DNA from: Ruminococcaceae bacterium UBA7135
Lineage (GTDB): Bacteria > Bacillota > Clostridia > Oscillospirales > Ruminococcaceae
DNA: 7,001 bases
Direction of reading: 5' to 3'
Assembly (NCBI GenBank): GCA_002492075.1
Contig: DKXD01000022.1
Span: 1 to 7,001, forward strand
Part shown: positions 1-4,998 of the stretch, piece by piece
How positions within the stretch are numbered: position 1 is the first letter of the stretch
Layout: the number at the start of each line of letters is the position of its first letter
Position numbers and translations under genes: made by a program
The notes under the pieces: generated by a model
Told to the model about the DNA's origin: nothing
Database searches by the model: none
The model's input: only the letters and a program-made list of their open reading frames with translations

Positions 1-250
1 TAAATTATAGTTTATCTTATCAACATCGCTTTACAAGCGCACCTTGAGATTATTTTTCAAACGCTGCTGCGAGAGGATTTATTTAAATTTAAATTTTAAA
101 ATCTTGACTTTGAATGCTCACTTCGCGCTTCGCGCTGCGTTGCGCTTCAAAGTCAAGACCGGTCAGAATTTTGCAAGCAAAATTCTGACACTTTTTAAAA
201 TTTACGGGTCTACCAAACGCGGCATATATAATACAACAAACTATAATTTA
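1..250. repeat. Inverted-repeat-bounded intergenic segment (possible MITE-like unit)
   Basis: The first 13 bases (1-13, taaattatagttt) are the exact reverse complement of 238-250 (aaactataattta). Between them lies element A (84-203), so the segment has the form of a small nonautonomous element: terminal inverted repeats around an internal palindromic core, with no convincing coding sequence. The repeat may extend left of the window, which cannot be seen. Both arms are AT-rich, so a chance match is more likely than for mixed sequence. No target-site duplication can be tested because the left flank is missing. Element B at the other end of the window is not bounded by this repeat on its visible side, so the core and the outer repeat may be independent. 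Confidence 0.35.
84..203 (+). repeat. Structured intergenic element, copy A (outer stem plus two hairpins)
   Basis: Three nested helices can be read directly. An outer AT stem pairs 91-100 with 194-203. Hairpin 1 pairs 103-114 (cttgactttgaa) perfectly with 146-157. Hairpin 2 pairs 162-174 (gtcagaattttgc) perfectly with 177-189 around a two-base loop. Hairpin 2 is followed by ACTTTTT, giving a terminator-like end on the + strand. The hairpin 1 loop holds repeated CTTCGC/GCGC words. The boxes AAATTTTAAAAT (91-102), ACCGGTCAG (158-166) and CTGACACTTTT recur, slightly changed, in element B. Strand is tentative: the poly-T tract and a G-T wobble in copy B favour +. I do not recognise a named repeat or RNA family. 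Confidence 0.6.
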
Positions 251-289
251 TCGTAAATATTCGCTAAAAACGCGCATTGCGTTTTGGTA
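211..289. repeat. Long-range and local inverted repeats upstream of the mannanase promoter
   Basis: taccaaacgc (211-220) pairs with gcgttttggta (279-289) with one bulged T. The right arm also belongs to a compact local hairpin, aaaacgc (267-273) with gcgtttt (279-285) around GCATT, which looks like a weak terminator on either strand. The two pairings are mutually exclusive. It could end a transcript from upstream of the window or insulate the mannanase promoter at 302-330. No function is demonstrated. Confidence 0.3.
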
Positions 290-301
290 AAATTCACGCT
301 C

Positions 302-330
302 TTGATATTATAGATCAAATGTGTTATAAT
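302..330 (+). promoter_or_regulatory. Sigma-A promoter of the mannanase gene
   Basis: A -35 box TTGATA (302-307) and a perfect -10 box TATAAT (325-330) are separated by 17 bases, the optimal sigma-A arrangement. The start codon lies 44 bases downstream, leaving a short leader with AGGAGG at 361-366. A dyad TTGAT (302-306) / ATCAA (314-318) overlaps the -35 box and spacer and could be an operator. Confidence 0.85.
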
Positions 331-373
331 TAAAAACAGAAAGCAGCATTTGAACAAAACAGGAGGAAAGGTT

Positions 374-1435
374 ATGAAATTGAAGAAAATATCTGCGCTG
401 CTGATGTCGGCAGTCCTTGCCGTTATGATGTGCGGATGCAGTAAGTCGCAGACAAGCAGCGATACGGGCTCTGCGCCCGCGGTGGGGGAGAGCAGCGCGG
501 TATCCGATACGACAAGTACTCCCGACGCTCCCGCCGAGGGCGGCTTTAAGGTGGACGGAACTAAGCTTTTGGACGCCAAAGGAAACGAGTTTGTTATGCG
601 CGGGGTAAATCACGCGCACGTTTGGTTCAGAAGCCAGCTGGACGCGGCGCTTGACGGTATCGCGGCAACGGGTGCGAACTGTGTGCGCATAGTTCTTGCA
701 GACGGCGACCAGTGGGACAGAATACCCGCCGACGAGCTGGAGACGGTAATACAAAAATGTACAGACCGCAAAATGATAGTGATAGCCGAGGTTCACGACG
801 GAACGGGAAAGAATAAGCAGTCTTTCCTGGATAATGCCGTGGATTATTGGATAGAGGTAAAGGACGTTATGAACGCGCACACCGATACCGTTATTCTGAA
901 TATAGCAAATGAGTGGCTGGGAAATCGAAACGTAGACAGTTGGAAAAACGGCTACACCTCTGCCATACCCAAGCTGCGCGAGGCGGGCATAAAGAACACG
1001 ATAATGGTTGACTCGGCGGGCTGGGGTCAGTACGGCGAGATTGTCGGAAAGGCGGGTCAAGAGGTCTTTGACAGCGATCCCGATAAGAATACGATGTTCT
1101 CCGTTCATATGTACGGCACAGCAGGCAAGAATGAGGAAACCATAACGACAAACATTAAGAGCGCCACCGATAAAAATCTCTGCATGGTCGTTGGAGAGTT
1201 CGGCTACAATCACTCGGACGGTGATGTTGACGAGGCGTTTATTATGAAGTACTGCGTCGAAAACAGCATAGGCTATATTGGTTGGAGCTGGAAAGGCAAC
1301 GGCGGCGGAGTTGAGTATCTAGATGTCGCAAAAGATTGGTCGGGAAACACGCTATCTGCGGATTGGGGAGAGGTGCTGGTGAACGGCGAGAACGGTATCA
1401 AGAAGACGGCTAAGATTTGCTCGGTTTTTGAATGA
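374..1435 (+). CDS. Endo-beta-1,4-mannanase, GH5 (subfamily 8-like), lipoprotein
   Basis: This 353-residue secreted enzyme should hydrolyse internal beta-1,4 links of mannans at the cell surface. Residues 1-22 form a lipoprotein signal (basic start, hydrophobic core, then MCG-C with Cys22 as the lipid anchor). A Ser/Thr/Ala/Gly-rich tether follows to about residue 55, then a single catalytic barrel to the end. GH5 motifs are clear: MRGVNHAHVWF near 75-85, AEVHDGTGK near 138-146, NIANEW with Glu180 as acid/base, DSAGWGQY near 213-220, FSVHMY at 242-247, GEFG with Glu275 as nucleophile, and GWSWKGNGGG near 303-312. The order and wording match bacterial GH5_8 mannanases from memory; a cellulase is less likely. 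No carbohydrate-binding module or dockerin is present. ATG 374 is chosen over an upstream TTG at 350 because AGGAGG (361-366) lies 7 bases before it and the signal peptide begins there. It has its own promoter and terminator, so it is monocistronic. Confidence 0.9.
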   Translation: MKLKKISALLMSAVLAVMMCGCSKSQTSSDTGSAPAVGESSAVSDTTSTPDAPAEGGFKVDGTKLLDAKGNEFVMRGVNHAHVWFRSQLDAALDGIAATGANCVRIVLADGDQWDRIPADELETVIQKCTDRKMIVIAEVHDGTGKNKQSFLDNAVDYWIEVKDVMNAHTDTVILNIANEWLGNRNVDSWKNGYTSAIPKLREAGIKNTIMVDSAGWGQYGEIVGKAGQEVFDSDPDKNTMFSVHMYGTAGKNEETITTNIKSATDKNLCMVVGEFGYNHSDGDVDEAFIMKYCVENSIGYIGWSWKGNGGGVEYLDVAKDWSGNTLSADWGEVLVNGENGIKKTAKICSVFE

Positions 1436-1451
1436 TCATATAATAAAGAAC

Positions 1452-1483
1452 AAAACGCGCACCCGAAAAAGGTGCGCGTTTTT
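1452..1483. terminator. Bidirectional intrinsic terminator between convergent genes
   Basis: aaaacgcgcacc (1452-1463) pairs perfectly over 12 bp with ggtgcgcgtttt (1471-1482) around a 7-base loop. The run of five T (1479-1483) serves the mannanase on the + strand. The A run at 1452-1455 gives a U tract on the minus strand for the regulator that ends at 1488. It fills almost the whole 52-base gap between the two stop codons. Confidence 0.85.
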
Positions 1484-1487
1484 GCTG

Positions 1488-1844
1488 TCACAGCGGCAGC
1501 GTGGTTTGTCGTTCGTCGTTTTCCCGCAAAAAGGTTCGTGTGAATAATGCAAGCAGCTTTTCCGCTTGCTGCTTGTAATACGGCGGAAGCGCGTCAAGCA
1601 TGGCGAGGATCCGGTCGTTGTCGGAGCGTTCCTCGGAGCCATTGACGATAAAGTCCGTGGTGACGCTCAGCGCGGCTGCCAGCCGCCGCAGCGTGGGGAC
1701 TGTCATAGATTTGCGTCCCTTTTCAATATCCGCCAGAAACTGCACCGAGATATCTGCAAGCTCCGACAGCTTTTCGCGAGAGAAGCCGCGGCATTTGCGA
1801 GTGTCGTTTATACGTTTTCCCACATCAATATTGCTGATTTCCAT
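1488..1844 (-). CDS. XRE-family helix-turn-helix transcriptional regulator
   Basis: This 118-residue DNA-binding protein has an N-terminal Cro/C1-type helix-turn-helix at about residues 8-67. The core reads SREKLSELADIS (22-33), then a recognition helix region VQFLADIEKGRKS (34-46), then VPTLRRLAAALSVTTDFIVNG (49-69), all characteristic of the family. The C-terminal 50 residues include ILAMLDALPPYYKQQAEKLL (79-98), a helical tail of a kind common after such domains in Clostridia; it may support dimerisation (inference). There is no peptidase or ligand-binding domain. The ATG at 1844 has a purine-rich site (AGAGGTGG on the minus strand, 1849-1856). The gene is divergent from the leucine-rich-repeat protein and convergent with the mannanase. 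The likeliest targets are its own promoter and the divergent one, where dyads are visible. Target and signal are unknown. Confidence 0.88.
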   Translation of the reverse strand: MEISNIDVGKRINDTRKCRGFSREKLSELADISVQFLADIEKGRKSMTVPTLRRLAAALSVTTDFIVNGSEERSDNDRILAMLDALPPYYKQQAEKLLALFTRTFLRENDERQTTLPL

Positions 1845-1864
1845 AATACCACCTCTTTAGTAAT

Positions 1865-1870
1865 AGTATA
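1865..1870 (-). promoter_or_regulatory. Possible -10 box for the XRE regulator
   Basis: On the minus strand TATACT (1865-1870) lies about 20 bases before the regulator's start codon. No good -35 hexamer is found at 17 bases, only an A/T run. If it is used, the promoter would be weak or dependent on another factor, and the transcript would have a very short leader. Confidence 0.3.
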
Positions 1871-1877
1871 AATCTTT

Positions 1878-1914
1878 CTATTGAAATAAAAAATAAACAA
1901 TAGATATTGACAAT
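1878..1914. promoter_or_regulatory. Candidate operator cluster in the divergent promoter region
   Basis: CAATA-GA-TATTG (1898-1909) is a perfect 5-bp dyad with a two-base centre, and it overlaps the -35 box TTGACA (1907-1912). ATTG-A-CAAT (1906-1914) is a second small palindrome on the same box. CTATTG (1878-1883) also forms an inverted pair with CAATAG (1898-1903). Repeated CAAT/ATTG half-sites between a regulator gene and its divergent neighbour suggest binding by the XRE protein. This is inference from position and symmetry only. Confidence 0.4.
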
Positions 1915-1935
1915 CATAAACTATCGTGGTATAAT
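1907..1935 (+). promoter_or_regulatory. Consensus extended sigma-A promoter of the LRR protein gene
   Basis: TTGACA (1907-1912) and TATAAT (1930-1935) are both perfect consensus hexamers spaced 17 bases apart, and TGG before the -10 box gives an extended -10. This should be a very strong promoter unless repressed, which fits the dyads over its -35 box. The leader of about 45 bases begins near a small GCAC/GTGC hairpin (1944-1956) and ends in AGGAGG (1972-1977). Confidence 0.9.
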
Positions 1936-1986
1936 GGAGTTAAGCACGATTTGTGCGGGAAAACATATTATAGGAGGAAAATGCGT

Positions 1987-3972
1987 ATGAAGATTAAGAG
2001 AACGGCCGCCGCGGTTCTGGCGGCGGTAATAGCGTTCGGCTCACTTGCCACTGTGGGCGTGGCGGAAGAAATCCCGATAACAGACAATCAAGCGCAAACA
2101 TATGCGGCAGATGACGTTATTATCGAGGGTGTTTTGAAGTACAAAGAGCTTGAGGACGGCACCTTGGGCGTTCTGGGTTTCAGTGACGGCAATGAGGAGC
2201 TTGCACAGGTTGATATACCGACGCAAGTTAATGGAAAGCAGGTCACGGCGATTGAACAAGAAGCGTTCAGACGCTGCCGGACACTGACTGCGGTAACAAT
2301 ACCCGATGGCATTACCCGAATTGGTACAAGTGCTTTTGTTGGCTGTGGCATTACATCGGTTTTTATACCCGCCAGTGTTGAAAAAATCGGTTTTGGCGCA
2401 TTTAGTTTCTGCAGTGAACTTAACGCATTAACTATATCCGACGGCGTTCAGAATATAGATGACGAGGCTTTTCGTCAGTGCGGCAAGCTTACTTCGGTTA
2501 ACATACCGAGCAGTGTTACGGAAATCGGCTGGTTGGCGTTTTATGAATGTGCCGAACTTACTTCGATAAATATACCGGGCAGCGTTACAGAAGTCGGACG
2601 GCATGCTTTCGGAAAGTGCTCGGCTCTTACCGAGATCAATGTTGATCCCGCAAACGCGGAGTACTCATCAGCGGACGGCGTTTTGTTTAATAAAGATAAA
2701 ACCAAGCTGATCAAATTCCCCGAGGGAAAAGCCGTAAATCAATCATACAATGTTCCGGAAAGCGTTACGGAAATCGATGATGGCGCTTTTACCCAATGTG
2801 CGCTCAGCTCGGTGACAGTACCCGCCAGCGTTACGGAAATCGGAAAGCCATATCTTTCGCGGGAATGTGAAAACAACGCTTTTGAAAGTTGTGCGAACCT
2901 CGTTGAAATCAATGTAGATACGAAAAACGCAAACTATTCATCGGAGGGCGGCGTTTTGTTCAATAAAGACAAAACCCAGCTTATCGCTTTTCCCGCGGGC
3001 AAGACCGATAAGTCGTACACCGTTCCGGAAAGCGTCAGGGAAATAGTTGGACAGGCTTTTTTGGAATGCGGCAATTTAACTTCAATAATGCTGCCTAACC
3101 GCGTTGAAAGGATAGGGGTGGCGGCTTTTAAGAATTGCGAAAATCTTGAATTGGTTACTTTTCCCGACTGTATTGCGACGTTTAAAAATTTGCTGGCTCT
3201 GCCCGACAGTGTTAAATTCATTGGAAGTCTTTTTATTACAAACTCAATGAAAATTGCCTATGTAATTATTCCCGACAGCGTTGCTTTTATTGGCGAGTTC
3301 GGTACTTACAGCACCGGTTTACGTGATGTATATTATGGAGGAAGCAAGGAAGATTGGAGCAATGCGACAGCCTATTGGTGGCAAAATGGGGGAGAAGACA
3401 ATTATAATCGGAGTGACAAGAGAATGCACTATAATTGCGAAGCCGCCGATTTTACCGATTCGGATACCCAAATAAATGTAAGCGGCATATTCCCCAAAGG
3501 ATCAGAATTTGTTGTAAAAGCCGATAAAGAACTGAACGGTGATACACAGTGCTTCAAGTATGACCTCTCGTTTATAGGGGCGGACGGTAAAGAGACTCAG
3601 CCGGAAAGCAAAGTTGCTGTAAAAATTCCCATGCCCGAAGAGCTCATGGATAAAGCAATAAGCATTGATCGTGTTTCGGATGGAAAAATTGAACACGTTG
3701 GTAACTTTTATGTCAATGATATGTTCTACACAAATGATCTGGGTACGTTTATTTTCTCGATACCCGCGGATATAACATCAAGTAATACCTCGGATGAGTC
3801 TTCAAACAACTCGGCAGGCAAGCCCGACTTACCCGCGCCCGGCGGTACAGACGCGGCGAATTCCGATACGACAAGCGGCGGCGATAATAAGCCGACAGGT
3901 ATTGCGTTGGCAATATATCCCGCCATTCTTGCGGCAAGTGCCGTTGTTGTGATTATTAAAAAGAAAAAGTGA
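1987..3972 (+). CDS. BspA-like leucine-rich-repeat surface protein with C-terminal membrane anchor
   Basis: This 661-residue exported protein is probably an adhesin or ligand-binding surface protein. Residues 1-27 are a signal peptide (basic start, Ala/Val core, VGVA end). Residues 75-450 carry treponeme/BspA-type leucine-rich repeats of the form LTSxxIPxSVTEIGxxAFxxC. They are interrupted by two near-identical beta modules (216-263 and 307-353) sharing GVLFNKDKT and SYxVPESV. VYYGGSKEDW (448-457) up to MHYNC (480-484) is the usual closing segment of such repeats. A beta-rich domain (about 488-595) follows, then a Ser/Asn/Gly/Pro linker (596-634), NKPTG (634-638), a hydrophobic segment (639-657) and four lysines, forming a cell-wall or membrane anchor. 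ATG 1987 is preferred because AGGAGG lies 9 bases upstream; ATG 1981 (3 bases) would add Met-Arg. Ligand unknown. The gene stands alone behind its own promoter. Confidence 0.9.
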   Translation: MKIKRTAAAVLAAVIAFGSLATVGVAEEIPITDNQAQTYAADDVIIEGVLKYKELEDGTLGVLGFSDGNEELAQVDIPTQVNGKQVTAIEQEAFRRCRTLTAVTIPDGITRIGTSAFVGCGITSVFIPASVEKIGFGAFSFCSELNALTISDGVQNIDDEAFRQCGKLTSVNIPSSVTEIGWLAFYECAELTSINIPGSVTEVGRHAFGKCSALTEINVDPANAEYSSADGVLFNKDKTKLIKFPEGKAVNQSYNVPESVTEIDDGAFTQCALSSVTVPASVTEIGKPYLSRECENNAFESCANLVEINVDTKNANYSSEGGVLFNKDKTQLIAFPAGKTDKSYTVPESVREIVGQAFLECGNLTSIMLPNRVERIGVAAFKNCENLELVTFPDCIATFKNLLALPDSVKFIGSLFITNSMKIAYVIIPDSVAFIGEFGTYSTGLRDVYYGGSKEDWSNATAYWWQNGGEDNYNRSDKRMHYNCEAADFTDSDTQINVSGIFPKGSEFVVKADKELNGDTQCFKYDLSFIGADGKETQPESKVAVKIPMPEELMDKAISIDRVSDGKIEHVGNFYVNDMFYTNDLGTFIFSIPADITSSNTSDESSNNSAGKPDLPAPGGTDAANSDTTSGGDNKPTGIALAIYPAILAASAVVVIIKKKK

Positions 3973-4000
3973 TTTTTCATTAAAGCAGGCACATTATCTT

Positions 4001-4034
4001 GTTTTCTCACCCCCGCGAAGCGGGGTGAGAAAAC
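4001..4034. repeat. GC-rich hairpin repeat, copy 1, with GCGAAGC loop
   Basis: gttttctcac (4001-4010) and following C residues pair with gcggggtgagaaaac (4020-4034), about 15 bp with one bulged C. The tip is GCGAAGC (4015-4021), a sequence known to fold as an extremely stable mini-hairpin. It lies 28 bases after the LRR stop codon, where a terminator is expected. However, no T run follows on either strand, so it may instead block 3' exonucleases or be an interspersed palindromic repeat. Confidence 0.6.
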
Positions 4035-4106
4035 AAACAGCTTGCAGAAAAAGTTTTTTGGGGCGTGACGAAAAATTTCTTCGAATAAAAAGGCGCTTTT
4101 AAATAG

Positions 4107-4140
4107 CGTTCTCTCCCCCGCAAAGCGGGGGGAGAGAACG
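4107..4140. repeat. GC-rich hairpin repeat, copy 2, with GCAAAGC loop
   Basis: cgttctctcccccgc (4107-4121) pairs with gcggggggagagaacg (4125-4140) with one extra G. The tip GCAAAGC differs by one base from that of the hairpin at 4001-4034, and the arms match in pattern (TTCTC, C run, G run, GAGAA) while the outermost bases differ but still pair. It is followed by an A run rather than a T run on the + strand, so it is not a classical terminator. Confidence 0.6.
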
Positions 4141-4218
4141 AAAAAATATACTTTTTATACAGTCTGCTTGTTTTCTATTGAGAATGAGTATTATATGTTT
4201 TTGCGCGCTCCTTTTCGG

Positions 4219-4252
4219 GACGCGTTTTTCATATAAAAAAGCGCGTCTTTTT
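4219..4252 (+). terminator. Plus-strand terminator hairpin sharing an arm with the minus-strand one
   Basis: gacgcgttttt (4219-4229) pairs with aaaaa and cgcgtc (4236-4240, 4242-4247) with one bulged G, and TTTTT follows (4248-4252). This would end transcripts that pass the two GC-rich hairpins downstream of the LRR gene. Its right arm is the same stretch used by the minus-strand terminator. Confidence 0.55.
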
Positions 4253-4271
4253 GGTGAATTGACGCGCTTTT
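4235..4271 (-). terminator. Intrinsic terminator of the fabG-to-flavoprotein operon
   Basis: Read on the minus strand, an 11-bp perfect stem (4271-4261 with 4247-4237) with a 13-base loop is followed by a run of six T (4240-4235) and TATAT-like sequence. It starts only five bases after the stop codon of the last gene at 4276, so it closes the four-gene operon. Confidence 0.85.
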
Positions 4272-4275
4272 GTCG

Positions 4276-4998
4276 TTATATTTGCGGAAACTTCTCGCCG
4301 CCCCAGTGCGATCGAACAATGGCTTCAAAGCCGCCGGGCGAAAGAATGGGTCTCAAGAGCTTATCCAACGTTTTAGCAGACAGCTTACCGTTTGCCGCGA
4401 ACTCCGCCCCCGCTTTCGTCATATCCGCGAGATATCCGTTTTTCTGGCGCTCCGCAAGTCCTTCGTACCCAAATAACTCGCCCTCGGAGCAAAGGATAGC
4501 GGTGTAATTCCCCTCGCCGCATATAAGATCGTATTGTTTCAGCAGCGCGGGGTACATCGGCGCGGTCTGTACATAGCCGCAAGTGGAAATAAGCACGAAT
4601 TTCTTGTTATACATATCGGGATTTCGCAGCTGATGAAAAGACGATTTCCCGTTTTCGTCGCTTGTTCCGAGATACGTTTTCATAAACGGAAGACATCTGT
4701 CCGTCATTGTTTTGACAGCGCCGGACATTCCGAAAAAGTACAGCGGGAAGCTTTCTATGATGATATCGGCAGCCTCGATTTTCGGATAGAGCGTTTGCAT
4801 ATCGTCCTTTACAACGCACTCGCCGGGAGTTTTTGTCCAACAGGAAAAGCACCCCAAACACGGCTTGATTTCAAGTTCTTTCAAGCAGACGATCTCGATA
4901 TCCGTTTCCTCGGGAAATCCTGCCGCAAAAGCCTTTGCAAGCTTCAGTGTGTTGGAGCGCTCGCCGCGCGGACTTCCGTTTAAGATCAGTATTCTCAT
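4276..4998 (-). CDS. NADPH-dependent FMN reductase-type flavoprotein with iron-sulfur-like cysteine motif
   Basis: This 240-residue cytoplasmic oxidoreductase has a flavodoxin-like fold. MRILILNGSPRGERSNT (1-17) is the strand plus FMN-phosphate loop of the NADPH-dependent FMN reductase / iron-sulfur flavoprotein superfamily. Cys47, Cys50, Cys53 and Cys61 form CX2CX2CX7C, the compact spacing described for the [4Fe-4S] cluster of archaeal-type iron-sulfur flavoproteins, followed by the family's KDDM (64-67). SFPLYFFGMSGAVKTMTDR (83-101) is the second flavin-contact region. The C-terminal 100 residues are a family-typical extension with no recognised motif. The start is secure: ATG 4998 overlaps the preceding stop by 4 bases (ATGA), with AAGGAGG (5003-5009) 4 bases upstream. 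It is last in the operon, implying a redox step on, or supply of electrons to, the acyl product (inference). Substrate unknown. Confidence 0.85.
   Translation of the reverse strand: MRILILNGSPRGERSNTLKLAKAFAAGFPEETDIEIVCLKELEIKPCLGCFSCWTKTPGECVVKDDMQTLYPKIEAADIIIESFPLYFFGMSGAVKTMTDRCLPFMKTYLGTSDENGKSSFHQLRNPDMYNKKFVLISTCGYVQTAPMYPALLKQYDLICGEGNYTAILCSEGELFGYEGLAERQKNGYLADMTKAGAEFAANGKLSAKTLDKLLRPILSPGGFEAIVRSHWGGEKFPQI

Noticed and set aside
84..203. CRISPR array or tRNA in the repeated 5' region
   Set aside because: There are no regularly spaced identical repeats with unique spacers, no cloverleaf arms and no CCA end. The signal is nested inverted repeats.
44..256. 70-codon plus-strand open frame over element A
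   Set aside because: It runs through several perfect hairpins, has no ribosome binding site, and translates to low-complexity sequence dictated by the palindromes.
350..373. Upstream TTG start for the mannanase
   Set aside because: It would place AGGAGG inside the coding sequence and add eight residues before a standard lipoprotein signal peptide. ATG 374 has ideal spacing.
308..1213. Long minus-strand open frame (301 codons) opposite the mannanase gene
   Set aside because: It lies almost wholly antisense to a gene with clear GH5 catalytic motifs, has no ribosome binding site or recognisable domain, and is explained by GC-biased codon use on the other strand.
1951..1980. Upstream TTG start for the leucine-rich-repeat protein
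   Set aside because: The ribosome binding site at 1972-1977 would lie inside the gene and the basic start of the signal peptide begins at 1981/1987.
4001..4034. Classical intrinsic terminator for the LRR gene
   Set aside because: The stem is strong, but AAACAGC follows on the + strand and no T run follows on the minus strand. I therefore list it as a hairpin repeat, though it may still stabilise the transcript end.
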